A DNA stretch of 64,000 nucleotides from JBBSJZ01 sp041751935 (GTDB lineage: Bacteria > Planctomycetota > Planctomycetia > Pirellulales > Pirellulaceae), in NCBI GenBank assembly GCA_041751935.1, contig JBGSIA010000075.1, positions 1 through 64,000 on the forward strand, written 5' to 3'. Of the stretch, positions 26,565 to 35,148 are shown in pieces; position 1 is the first letter of the stretch; each line of letters opens with the position of its first letter. Under the pieces are notes generated by a model that saw nothing but the letters and a program-made list of their open reading frames with translations, made no database searches and was not told where the DNA came from. A program made the position numbers and the translations under genes.

Positions 26565-27380
26565 ATGCGTCTGCCGATAGACCACTCTTGCAAGATGCGC
26601 ACAACTGTTTCACGGAAGAAGGTGGTACTTGAATTCCATTCAGCTCCGGATTCTCGCTTGCGCAATCTCACTCTCGGCGTCATTATCGCTTGCGGCGGCG
26701 CGATCGCCGCACTCCCGTTTCGACGAGTTCACTCCAAACGCGAGTCGCTCGACGCATCGGTTCGGGCAACGGGCCCAACATTTACTCCGTTGGATGCGGC
26801 GGTCCTGGATATCCCACTGGACATGCCACAGGTCGCACCGGTGACAATGGCCAGCTCCAAGCCATGGCCGTCAGCTACGGCGCCACCCCACTCGCCAATG
26901 GCTCCGAGCCGCTGGCAAGAACTCGTTCAAGAACCCGCATCGTATGGGTCCTCGGATATTCAAATCGATAAACCGAGCATGGTGGCCGAGCAATACAGCG
27001 CTAGCGTAGAGTTCCAGGCTCAAGCAGCCCAGGCGCGTCGTGGCGTTGACCATGCCGCGATCACTCATCCAGGTCAACCGCTGATCGGGGCGAAACTTCC
27101 AGCTTCAACAGTCCCCGTCGTTCCACATCGGTTCACCGACATTTCTAATAGCACTGAACTTGTTACCGATTCTCTCGCTATTGACTCTCTTGCGAATGAC
27201 AAGCTTGCGGTCAACCCAACAATCACTGCCATGCCGACGGTTCGTCACGATACGATGATCGCGAACATTTCTAACCGCGCAAAAACAGAGCCGGCTGTCT
27301 CGAACGACGAACCGGCTCCTGAGCTGCCACCCATTACATCTGTCGAACGTCCTCGGTTTTGGATTCGCCAGCCTGATTAA
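26565..27380 (+). CDS. Membrane-anchored hypothetical protein
   Basis: 271 residues; ATG 26595 is an equally likely start and neither has a clear ribosome-binding site. A basic segment (RKKVVLEFHSAPDSRLRN) precedes one membrane helix (LTLGVIIACGGAIAALPF, about residues 36-53). The rest is low-complexity, rich in Pro, Ser, Thr and Ala. This fits a protein anchored by its N-terminus with a disordered outer part. It lies 37 bases after dnaB on the same strand. Its stop codon overlaps the stop codon of the convergent His-rich gene. No family recognised. Confidence 0.65.
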   Translation: MRLPIDHSCKMRTTVSRKKVVLEFHSAPDSRLRNLTLGVIIACGGAIAALPFRRVHSKRESLDASVRATGPTFTPLDAAVLDIPLDMPQVAPVTMASSKPWPSATAPPHSPMAPSRWQELVQEPASYGSSDIQIDKPSMVAEQYSASVEFQAQAAQARRGVDHAAITHPGQPLIGAKLPASTVPVVPHRFTDISNSTELVTDSLAIDSLANDKLAVNPTITAMPTVRHDTMIANISNRAKTEPAVSNDEPAPELPPITSVERPRFWIRQPD

Positions 27381-27775
27381 TGGTGGTAATGGCCAGAGCG
27401 ATGGTAATCGTAATGGCCCGGCAGAACATCGAAATGGTTGCCGTGACGAATGACTTGTGGCGGATGGTAGTCATAATGGCCCGTGCCGTGGTATCCACCG
27501 TGATACCCGTTCAACGTTCGACCGCGGTAGCCGCTGCTGTACGTCGAGCCATAGATGGGGAAGCCCGGTGCGCGAGCGAAGCCGTGACCAGAGTGGTAGC
27601 TATGTCCATATCCGTAGGACGGGCGATAGGTGTTATAGCCACCGCCACCGATGGTGATGCTCAATCCACGTCCGGTGTAAAGTCCGAATTGTGCCTCCGC
27701 CTTTGAAGGTGCGGCGACCAAAAACAATCCGGCGGCCAACATGGGAACCACCAACCACTTGGTGAAGGTATACAT
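27377..27775 (-). CDS. Secreted Gly/His/Tyr-rich small protein
   Basis: 132 residues from ATG 27775, which begins a signal peptide (MYTFTKWLVVPMLAAGLFLV ... AEAQ). The mature protein is made almost entirely of Gly, His and Tyr, in runs such as GYHGGYHGTGHYDYH, and ends RSGHYHH. Such composition suggests metal binding or a role in the cell-surface layer, but no domain is recognisable. The upstream in-frame start at 27820 would bury the signal peptide and is rejected. Confidence 0.7.
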   Translation of the reverse strand: MYTFTKWLVVPMLAAGLFLVAAPSKAEAQFGLYTGRGLSITIGGGGYNTYRPSYGYGHSYHSGHGFARAPGFPIYGSTYSSGYRGRTLNGYHGGYHGTGHYDYHPPQVIRHGNHFDVLPGHYDYHRSGHYHH

Positions 27776-28047
27776 TTGTCTGAACTCCAAAATCTGCAGG
27801 TGCCGATATCCGCCAAGCAAGCCGCTCGACGCGATTGTTCATGAAACTCGCTACATTTGCGCCAACTCGATGCCAGACGCTGTCAACTGAGCCGCATCCG
27901 ACCAGCATGATTGCACTAAACCATTACGCTGCATCGCTTTAGAGAAACACGATAATGCATCCGATGAATTAACAAGTCGCCAGCCCAGTACCGCGTGCCA
28001 CCCGATGAGTGAGGTCGAATTGACCACACAGTGCGACTGGCTTTGTG

Positions 28048-28368
28048 TCAGTTTGATTGTCTAGTCTGGTTTCGCTGGTCGATCCAGCGGACCAGTGACA
28101 GACCTGTGGAAAGGACGCCGGCAAGAATGAGCGGCGATGTCAGCGTGAAGACAATGAAGGCTAAATGTGCTGTTTGGCCGACGTCGTCGTTGGTAAGGAT
28201 GCCGGTGCCAAAAAGGATTTGCAACTCGTCTTGGACAGCCGGGACTCGCGACGCGTAGAGTAATCCGGCAGAAACAATCGCAAAGATCACCATCATCAAC
28301 ATCATGAACGCGAGGCTCATTTGCGGCGTGCGACGTAACGAGCAAGGTTGATGTATCGGGTCAGCCAT
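28048..28368 (-). CDS. Small membrane protein with two predicted helices
   Basis: 106 residues; ATG 28320 (MSLAFMMLMMVIFAIVSAG) is an alternative start that would put the first helix right at the N-terminus. The two hydrophobic segments are at about residues 17-39 and 68-92, followed by a short basic tail (DQRNQTRQSN). No family recognised. It is separated from cspA by 128 bases containing the hairpin described below, so it probably has its own promoter. Confidence 0.6.
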   Translation of the reverse strand: MADPIHQPCSLRRTPQMSLAFMMLMMVIFAIVSAGLLYASRVPAVQDELQILFGTGILTNDDVGQTAHLAFIVFTLTSPLILAGVLSTGLSLVRWIDQRNQTRQSN

Positions 28369-28414
28369 GGTGGGTAACGGTCCGCGGATGCAAAAACGTT
28401 CCAGACAAACAGAA

Positions 28415-28443
28415 GTACGACGGACTCGAAGAGCCCGTCGTAC
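28415..28443 (-). terminator. Probable cspA terminator hairpin
   Basis: A perfect 9-base inverted repeat (GTACGACGG ... CCGTCGTAC), extended inward past one mismatch by CTC/GAG, with a three-base loop. On the minus strand it is followed by TTCTGTTTGTC, a partly U-rich tract. It lies 53 bases after the cspA stop. Confidence 0.7.
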
Positions 28444-28496
28444 AACAAGTTCAGTTTACAGCAACGTAAGTCGACGTGCTGTCATTAACGAAACAT

Positions 28497-28694
28497 CTAG
28501 GCTTTACGAACGTTCTCGGCGCGAGGTCCCTTGGGGCCTTTGCCAATGTCGTACGTGACTTTTTCACCTTCGCGAAGTTCGTCATAGCTGACGCCTTCGA
28601 CTGACGAGCTGTGAAAAAACATGTCGTTGCCAGTTGCGTTTTCAATGAAACCGAAACCCTTGTCCGTAATCCGTTTGATTGTGCCTTCTGGCAT
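28497..28694 (-). CDS. cspA: Cold-shock protein (CspA family)
   Basis: 65 residues, the family length. Both RNA-binding motifs are intact: KGFGFIE (RNP1) and DMFFHSSSV (RNP2-type). The five-stranded OB fold binds single-stranded RNA or DNA and melts mRNA structure. A good ribosome-binding site (AGAAGG) precedes the ATG by about 10 bases. A short inverted repeat lies in its leader. On the same strand upstream are a small basic protein and a DEAD-box RNA helicase, a combination that fits cold adaptation or ribosome biogenesis. Confidence 0.95.
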   Translation of the reverse strand: MPEGTIKRITDKGFGFIENATGNDMFFHSSSVEGVSYDELREGEKVTYDIGKGPKGPRAENVRKA

Positions 28695-28736
28695 AATATC
28701 CCAACCTTCTCTTCTAAAAAGCTAACCCGTATCTCA

Positions 28737-28759
28737 CCCGCACAAACAGTTCATGCGGG
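28737..28759 (-). promoter_or_regulatory. Inverted repeat in the cspA leader
   Basis: Six-base arms (CCCGCA ... TGCGGG) around an 11-base loop, 43 bases upstream of the cspA ATG. CspA leaders often form temperature-sensitive structures. This one is short, and it could instead belong to the end of the upstream small gene. Confidence 0.35.
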
Positions 28760-28798
28760 CTTGGTTCGTAACGTTCCCCGATGCTGAGCACCGGAGTC

Positions 28799-28975
28799 TC
28801 AATCCAATTCGTCTTCATCTGGTTGTGGCTCATCGCCGTCGAGCTGTGGGGTTACCACAGGTTCGGCATCGGCAGCCGCTTTGCGTTCCAGACGCTTAGT
28901 GAGTTTGTCTTGAGCCTTGAACTTCTTTTCCATTTCGCGCTGTCGTTTGGCGAATGTATTTTGATTCTTTGCGAT
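28799..28975 (-). CDS. Small basic protein with an apparent AUC start codon
   Basis: 58 residues, reading (I/M)AKNQNTFAKRQREMEKKF then a Lys/Arg-rich helix and an acidic tail ending DEDELD. From memory, short bacterial proteins beginning M(A/S)KNQxTFxKRQREM are widespread, and this fits from the very first residue. In this frame there is no ATG, GTG or TTG between the stop codon about 30 bases upstream and M15. The codon where the family has Met is ATC (28975-28973). The start is therefore either AUC, or the gene has lost its start. The N-terminal charge suggests RNA or ribosome association. It lies between the DEAD-box helicase (108 bases) and cspA (104 bases) on the same strand. Confidence 0.65.
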   Translation of the reverse strand: MAKNQNTFAKRQREMEKKFKAQDKLTKRLERKAAADAEPVVTPQLDGDEPQPDEDELD

Positions 28976-29083
28976 GGTGATTTCTCTGTTTTGTGGAAGA
29001 TCATCAATTCATTGGCGAGAACAATTTAGCTTGACGGTAAATCGTGCAAGCCACGGGACCCTCGCGTCCTCGTTTCAAGCAAC

Positions 29084-30415
29084 CTATCGAGGCTGCGCTA
29101 GCCGCTCGCCTGACCGCGAGTCGCTGTGTCGAACACGACGTTTCGGCTTTGGTAGTGGTTTTGCCACAGTCGCCGTGCTGGAGAACGGCGCGGAACCTCC
29201 GGAGCGTCCACGACGTCGGTGTTGACCCGACGCAGACGCAGAGACTCGTGAGCTAATGGCCGAGGACGATTGACCCGTCGGTGCTGGTTGCGGCTGATTT
29301 GGTGCAGAAGGTACTTTTTGCCCGATTAGTTTTTCAATAGCCCGCAAATCATCGCGTTCTTCTGGGCAACAGAATGACAAAGCGATCCCGTCGGCACCGG
29401 CGCGTCCGGTGCGGCCGATACGGTGAACATAGCTTTCCGGCTCGTTGGGAATGTCAAAATTGATCACGTGAGTCACGCCATCGATATCAATTCCGCGTGC
29501 TGCCACATCCGTTGCCACAAGCACTTTCACATCCTTGTCACGAAATGCGGTGAGTGCTCGCTGGCGTGCTGCTTGCGATTTGTTTCCGTGAATTGCCACA
29601 GCCTTGATCCCGGATCGCAATAGCTTTTCCGCAACCACGTTTGCCCCGCGTTTGGTGCGAGTGAAAACGATTGCGCGATCCACTTCTGGAGCACCCAACG
29701 TTTCTTGCAACAACTCTTGCTTGCCGCTGCGATGGATAAACAGGACTTGCTGGTCAATTCGCTGAACGCTCGTTGTCTTGGGTGTTACGTTGACATTTAC
29801 CGGTTCATACAAGAGTCGTTCAGCCAGCTCAACGATTTTCGGCGGCATTGTCGCTGAGAAAAACAGCGACTGGCGATCTTCGGGAAGCTTGCTGATGATT
29901 TTCTTTAAGTCCGGCAGGAAGCCCATATCGAGCATCCGGTCGGCTTCGTCGAGAACAAAGATCTCCAGTTCGTCCAAGTGAATAAAGCCTTGGTTCATCA
30001 AGTCGAGTAACCGACCGGGCGTCGCGACCAACACGTGGGCGCCGCGATTGAGTGCACGAACTTGGTTGGCTTGATTGACGCCGCCATAGACCAGCACATG
30101 TCGCAATCGCAAGTGGCGACCGTAGGTGGTGAAGCTGTCACCAATTTGGATCGCCAATTCACGAGTGGGTGCAAGAACCAAGACGATCGGGCGATTGGGG
30201 CGGGCCTTGATATTTTCTTGGCCGAGGAAATTAAGAATGGGCAGTGCGAAGGCCGCTGTTTTGCCCGTACCCGTCTGAGCACAACCAAGGACATCGCAAC
30301 CATCGAGGGCTGGGGGAATGGTTTGCGCCTGAATCGGCGTGGGGGTATGGTAGTTCTCTTCGACCAATGCGCGTCGCACAGGTTCGATAAGTCCGAGTTC
30401 GTCAAACGTGTTCAA
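29084..30415 (-). CDS. DEAD-box ATP-dependent RNA helicase (RhlE-like)
   Basis: 443 residues from a TTG at 30415, chosen because AAGGA stands seven bases ahead of it and the RhlE family begins with TFDELGL; another TTG five codons earlier lacks a ribosome-binding site. All helicase motifs are present: Q motif (TPIQAQTIP), I AQTGTGKT, Ia PTRELA, II DEAD, III SAT, V ARGID and VI HRIGRTGRAG. The C-terminal tail (about residues 375-443) is basic and low-complexity, as in RhlE proteins that bind RNA. It remodels RNA, probably in ribosome assembly or at low temperature. It is upstream of the small basic protein and cspA. Confidence 0.92.
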   Translation of the reverse strand: MNTFDELGLIEPVRRALVEENYHTPTPIQAQTIPPALDGCDVLGCAQTGTGKTAAFALPILNFLGQENIKARPNRPIVLVLAPTRELAIQIGDSFTTYGRHLRLRHVLVYGGVNQANQVRALNRGAHVLVATPGRLLDLMNQGFIHLDELEIFVLDEADRMLDMGFLPDLKKIISKLPEDRQSLFFSATMPPKIVELAERLLYEPVNVNVTPKTTSVQRIDQQVLFIHRSGKQELLQETLGAPEVDRAIVFTRTKRGANVVAEKLLRSGIKAVAIHGNKSQAARQRALTAFRDKDVKVLVATDVAARGIDIDGVTHVINFDIPNEPESYVHRIGRTGRAGADGIALSFCCPEERDDLRAIEKLIGQKVPSAPNQPQPAPTGQSSSAISSRVSASASGQHRRRGRSGGSAPFSSTATVAKPLPKPKRRVRHSDSRSGERLAQPR

Positions 30416-31184
30416 AAAATGTTCCTTCAAAGGATACTCGTGAGACCCGAGCCTTGGACGAGTGATGACACCGTAAGGACATTCGGGTGGAGCCCACGCA
30501 CGGTAATCTGCGTGCCGAGGGCGGTGGGGAGAATGGTGAAACGCTTCACTGGGCTCCCGAATTCAGTAGTCGCCTAAATCGTTCCTGCACAAACTTTGCA
30601 AATGAAAGTTCCTCCAAGCGATTCGGCGCCGCCGCTATCGACGGAAACTGGTGACAAACAAGAAAGTCACAGCAGTCCAATGCGTCCACCAAAACGCGAG
30701 CGGCTTTACAGGAAGCGATTCACAAAATCGACCCATGTTAGCAGCAATAGGTATCGCCTAGATGCCGATACCGGTGAGGGGCGGGGGGTACAGAAGTTTC
30801 CAATTCTGCTCTTACTAACCCGTTCGGACGGAAAACGCTCGCTCAAACTGTTTCGAGCTACGTACTCGCTTACTTCCATCCACATCAACCCAGCATGGAA
30901 CAAACCCAGCTAGCGTCGTTGGCGAAAGTATACCCCTTGGGACCAGCCGCGGGAAGAGACATTCTGAAGTTATTCGATTTAAACGATAACCCATCCCGCT
31001 AGTGGATGGTTGTTGGCCCGAATCGCAGTCGACAGGAAGCCCCGCGTCCGTCATCGGTGCATCCGCCCTACCGCACTAGATCATTCTCGACACAATCGGA
31101 AAATTCGTAAACAATGCTTCTCGTCGCCGAAGCTTACGCGTGGCGGCTTTGATATCAACGAGTGAATAACCCAGAATTCAGAAC
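30416..31184 (-). other. Long intergenic region between divergent helicase and glgP
   Basis: 769 bases with no convincing gene on either strand; the open frames here (such as 30596-30913) have no coherent protein features. It contains small inverted repeats: CACGCA/TGCGTG at 30495-30514 and GGTATCG/CGATACC at 30750-30772. Part may be a long leader of the helicase mRNA. Confidence 0.5.
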
Positions 31185-33659
31185 ATGTCAAACACGCTGG
31201 ACCAGCCTCAAGCCAAATCCGCCACCGCGCGTAAAATTCTCGGACCGCTCCCTGACGAGCTTCGTCGCCATCTTTACTATACCCTCGGTCACCACGATCA
31301 AGATGTGCGTCCGAGCTACTACTACCGAGCTTTGGCGATCGCCATTCGTGATCGTGTCAGCCAACATTGGCGATCGACTCGCGAACGGTTTGCCGAAACC
31401 ACAGATCGTCGAGTGCACTATTTGTCCCTCGAGTTCCTACTTGGTCGTTCGCTCAATAACGCGATTCAGAACTTGGATCTGGACGAGGCCTCACGCGATG
31501 CCTTGCACGAATACGGTTGCAAGCTGGAAGAAATCGCCGAAGAGGAACCGGACGCTGGGCTTGGCAACGGCGGCCTAGGTCGTCTCGCCGCGTGTTTCCT
31601 TGATAGCTGTGCGAACTTGCGGCTTCCCGTCGCCGGTTACGGAATCCGCTATGAGTTCGGCATGTTCCATCAATTGATCGAAAACGGACGCCAAGTTGAG
31701 GCGCCCGATCACTGGCTGCGCGATGGCAACCCCTGGGAGATCGAACGCGTCGAGGATACCCGCACGGTGAAGTTCTATGGACGCACCGAACGCTATCACG
31801 ATGATACGGGGACCGCTCATAGCCGTTGGGTCAGCACGAATGATTTGTACGCAGTTCCATTTGATATGCCGATTCCTGGCTACAAAAACGATACCGTCAA
31901 TACGCTGCGACTGTGGAAGGCCGAAGCCACCGACGTTTTCGATTTGCAAGAGTTCAACTCTGGCAGTTACACCGAAGCCGTGGCGGCTCAAAATAGTGCC
32001 GAACAGATTTCGATGGTCTTGTATCCCAACGATGCCAGTGAGAACGGCAAGGAACTGCGACTGAAACAACAATATTTCTTGGTCTCGGCAAGCCTGCAGG
32101 ATGTGCTTGCCAACTGGGTCGAGCAACATGGCGAAGATTTCACGAACTTCGGCAAAAAGAATTGCTTCCAACTCAATGACACGCACCCCGCCTGTGCTGT
32201 ACCAGAATTGATGCGGCTGCTGATGGACGAACACAACCTCGAGTGGGACGTAGCATGGAAAATTACTACCGAATGCATGGCGTACACGAACCACACGTTG
32301 TTGCCCGAAGCTCTGGAACGATGGTCAGTGAATTTGTTCAGTCGCTTGCTGCCGCGATTGCTGGAAATCATTTATGAAATCAACGAGCGGTTCTTGGCCA
32401 TCGTCTCCAAGAAGTATCCTGGTGATATGGATTTGCGGCGACGAGTCTCGTTAGTCGAAGGAGGCGATTATCCACACATTCGCATGGCGTTTTTGGCGAT
32501 TGTGGGCAGCATGAGCGTCAATGGAGTTGCGCACTTACATACCGAGTTGCTCAAGGGAGGCCTGTTTGCGGACTTCTACCGCTTGTGGCCAGAGAAGTTC
32601 AACAACAAAACCAACGGTGTCACTCAGCGGCGATGGTTGTCTCACTGCAACCCAGAGTTGCGGGACTTGCTCAACGAAACGATTGGCACCGATTGGGAAG
32701 GTGACCTACAGAACATTGCCAAACTGGCACCCTACGCTGACGATCCGGCGTTTCGCAAACGCTGGGCTGCCGTCAAGCTTGGCAACAAACAGCGATTGTC
32801 AGCCTATGTCAAAAAACATACGGGAGTGGAATTCAGCGACGGTGCTCTATTCGACGTACAAGTCAAACGAATTCACGAGTACAAGCGACAGTTACTCAAC
32901 GTCCTGCACGTGATCCACTTGTACGATCGTATACGCCAGGGCGAAACCAAGGGCATGGTGCCTCGTTGTGTCTTGATCGGTGGCAAGGCCGCACCGGGTT
33001 ATCACATCGCAAAGCTGATCGTGAAGCTGATCAACAACGTGGCAGTTGTTGTCAACGCAGATCCAGCGGCAAAGGATTTACTCAAACTCGTTTTCTTCCC
33101 GAACTATCGTGTTTCGGCGATGGAAGTCATTTGCCCCGGCACGGAACTGTCCGAACAAATTTCAACGGCTGGCAAAGAAGCCTCGGGGACTGGGAACATG
33201 AAGTTCATGATGAACGGTGCAATCACGATCGGTACGCTCGATGGTGCTAATATCGAAATCCGTGAACAGGCCGGTGCCGAAAACTTCTTCCTGTTCGGTA
33301 TGGACGCAAATGAAGTCGAGGTAACAAAAAGGACCTACGACCCCAACACGATCATTGCCGCTGATCCCGATATTCGGCGCGTGATGGAGTTGCTCGAAAG
33401 TGGCTTCTTCAATCCCAACGAGCCCGGTATCTTCGACTTGCTCACTGCTGGATTGCGTAGCCCGTATGACCAGTGGTTATCAATCGGGGACTTCCGCAGC
33501 TTCATTGACGCCCAGCGCAGGGTGAACGACGCGTATAGAAATCAAGACCAATGGAACCGCATGAGCATTATCAATTCAGCTCAAAGCGGTTGGTTCTCCA
33601 GCGACCGTACGATCCAACAGTACGCGGATGAAATCTGGAAAGTATCCGCCTTAAATTGA
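31185..33659 (+). CDS. glgP: Glycogen/alpha-glucan phosphorylase
   Basis: 824 residues, full length for the GT35 family. The PLP attachment site is intact: KEASGTGNMKFMMNGA, with the cofactor lysine at K673, followed by TLDGANIEIRE. Substrate and phosphate-site segments such as EEPDAGLGNGGLGRLAACFL, QLNDTHPA and VKRIHEYKRQLLN are all present. It releases glucose-1-phosphate from glycogen in the cytosol. No glycogen synthase, branching or debranching gene is nearby. It appears to be a single-gene unit ending before an unusual double hairpin. Confidence 0.97.
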   Translation: MSNTLDQPQAKSATARKILGPLPDELRRHLYYTLGHHDQDVRPSYYYRALAIAIRDRVSQHWRSTRERFAETTDRRVHYLSLEFLLGRSLNNAIQNLDLDEASRDALHEYGCKLEEIAEEEPDAGLGNGGLGRLAACFLDSCANLRLPVAGYGIRYEFGMFHQLIENGRQVEAPDHWLRDGNPWEIERVEDTRTVKFYGRTERYHDDTGTAHSRWVSTNDLYAVPFDMPIPGYKNDTVNTLRLWKAEATDVFDLQEFNSGSYTEAVAAQNSAEQISMVLYPNDASENGKELRLKQQYFLVSASLQDVLANWVEQHGEDFTNFGKKNCFQLNDTHPACAVPELMRLLMDEHNLEWDVAWKITTECMAYTNHTLLPEALERWSVNLFSRLLPRLLEIIYEINERFLAIVSKKYPGDMDLRRRVSLVEGGDYPHIRMAFLAIVGSMSVNGVAHLHTELLKGGLFADFYRLWPEKFNNKTNGVTQRRWLSHCNPELRDLLNETIGTDWEGDLQNIAKLAPYADDPAFRKRWAAVKLGNKQRLSAYVKKHTGVEFSDGALFDVQVKRIHEYKRQLLNVLHVIHLYDRIRQGETKGMVPRCVLIGGKAAPGYHIAKLIVKLINNVAVVVNADPAAKDLLKLVFFPNYRVSAMEVICPGTELSEQISTAGKEASGTGNMKFMMNGAITIGTLDGANIEIREQAGAENFFLFGMDANEVEVTKRTYDPNTIIAADPDIRRVMELLESGFFNPNEPGIFDLLTAGLRSPYDQWLSIGDFRSFIDAQRRVNDAYRNQDQWNRMSIINSAQSGWFSSDRTIQQYADEIWKVSALN

Positions 33660-33683
33660 GCTGGGCTGTCCATTCGCAGGTAG

Positions 33684-33734
33684 CTGTTTTCGCTCCTGGG
33701 TGTTCGACAAGTGAGCAAAAACAGCCAGGAGCGA
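33684..33734 (+). terminator. Overlapping alternative hairpins between glgP and the MCP-like gene
   Basis: The left arm (CTGTTTTCGCTCCTGG, 33684-33699) can pair in two ways. Its first 12 bases pair with GAGCAAAAACAG (33713-33724, one mismatch), and its last 10 pair perfectly with CCAGGAGCGA (33725-33734). The two pairings share the middle of the left arm and exclude each other. The position between converging genes suggests a terminator for one or both. Confidence 0.5.
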
Positions 33735-33786
33735 CAACGCCGTGAACAACCTCTTGCCTCCGACGTCCGTTATTTTGTCTAGTAGA

Positions 33787-34905
33787 TTAGTTGCGGTTGA
33801 TTGGCTGAATCACAAGCGAGTTCCAACCAGTCGTGTAGGATTCATAGCCGTGGCTGTCAGCGTAGCCGATACAGTGCGGCTTGCCGTCGATCGAGATCGT
33901 CATGAATCCTTTACGGTTGGACTCAACTGGCTCTAGCCAAGCCATGGGAATGGTTTCCGTGAGCTGACGTCCAAACGAATCAGCCAAAACCCGACCATTA
34001 TCATCGGCGATCAAAACTCGCGTGGTGTCCCGCTCCGCAGGCGTCAAGGGTGTGGAAGAAAGTATGGAGTGAGCGAGCCCTTCCCAATTGAATACGACAC
34101 CCAATGCACCGATCGCTGCCCCATCGACCTTACCGCCTTTTCTTATTGCGGATGAATAGATCAAAACCGTTTCTTCGTTGACCAATGGGCTGCGGTGTGC
34201 GGACTCGAACACAAACTCCTCGCCACTTTTTGTGGCCATGGCTTTGGTAAACCAAGCTGATCGCCCAACTTCCCGATCAAGCGATCGATAGCGATTGGGG
34301 CGACCGTTAGCGATTATCTTGCCACGCGAATCACATACCACTAGATCGAAATAAACCGTATAAGAATTCAAAATGATGCCAAGGCGCTCCATGGCGTATT
34401 GAGCAGTATCGCGACTTCGATTGGTCAGTGCATCCACGAGACTGGGATCGGTCGCCCACCAGCGAACATCACAAGATCGCTCAAAGAGATTGCGATCGAT
34501 CAAATCGATATTCATCATCGCCATATCACTGAGTCGATTACCGCGAACACTGGTTCCGATCAGGTCTAGCAACTGCTGAATCGTACGCTGAGTGCGGCTG
34601 GCCATCAGGTTCGCTGCATCCGCCGTGCTGCTGGACAGTTTCTGCATCTCCGCCGCTACGACTCCAAATGCCGCACCGTACTCGCCCGCCCGTGCGGCCT
34701 CGATGCGAGCGTTAAGCGCCAAAAGTTTTGTTCGCGAATTGATTTCATTGATTTCATCAATCGCGGAGTCCATCGTTGCGTTGAGTTGCCGCACCAACCG
34801 CAAAATGTTGTCGCTGCCTCCATCACCGTGAGACATCGCGTTGGAATCGGTCATTGTTTTAGAGGCGGCAATGGGTGATGTCGTAGGAGCGTCAGGATCG
34901 GACAT
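33787..34905 (-). CDS. Soluble MCP-type signalling domain followed by a Cache-like sensor
   Basis: 372 residues without a signal peptide or membrane helix. Residues 31-115 form a helical hairpin with the chemoreceptor tip sequence SRTKLLALNARIEAARAGEYG and VVAAEMQKLS, the part that contacts CheA and CheW. Residues about 140-365 form a PDC/Cache-type ligand-binding domain (YFDLVVCDSRGKIIANGRPN, AIGALGVVFNWEGLA, VLIADDNGRVLADSFG). In ordinary chemoreceptors the sensor precedes the signalling domain and is outside the cell; here the order is reversed and everything is cytosolic. No other chemotaxis gene is in the window. Confidence 0.85.
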   Translation of the reverse strand: MSDPDAPTTSPIAASKTMTDSNAMSHGDGGSDNILRLVRQLNATMDSAIDEINEINSRTKLLALNARIEAARAGEYGAAFGVVAAEMQKLSSSTADAANLMASRTQRTIQQLLDLIGTSVRGNRLSDMAMMNIDLIDRNLFERSCDVRWWATDPSLVDALTNRSRDTAQYAMERLGIILNSYTVYFDLVVCDSRGKIIANGRPNRYRSLDREVGRSAWFTKAMATKSGEEFVFESAHRSPLVNEETVLIYSSAIRKGGKVDGAAIGALGVVFNWEGLAHSILSSTPLTPAERDTTRVLIADDNGRVLADSFGRQLTETIPMAWLEPVESNRKGFMTISIDGKPHCIGYADSHGYESYTTGWNSLVIQPINRN

Positions 34906-34918
34906 AGAAGATTTCCGT

Positions 34919-34930
34919 AAATCGCGATTT
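34919..34930 (-). promoter_or_regulatory. 12-base palindrome just upstream of the MCP-like gene
   Basis: AAATCGCGATTT is a perfect palindrome 13 bases before the start codon, in the leader or promoter. It may be an operator or chance; no other copy was noticed. Confidence 0.25.
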
Positions 34931-35148
34931 CGCGGTGTCAGCGGAAGTTGCTAAAAAGAGGACTGGAAATGCAGATTCAGTATATTTGCTTGCCTGTCCG
35001 TTACAGGCGTCCGGTTTCGACTTATCCAAACAACTTGGGTCGATTGCGTGTTTTTGCGGAATAATCGTCAATTTCCACGAATCCCCGGCGCCGTCTGTTA
35101 CATTAAATCTCTGCCCAAGTTTCGCCCATTCGATCGGCTCCCCCCGCG

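Noticed and set aside
30596..30913. 105-residue open frame in the helicase-glgP gap
   Set aside because: No ribosome-binding site, no recognisable motif and irregular composition; it reads as chance.
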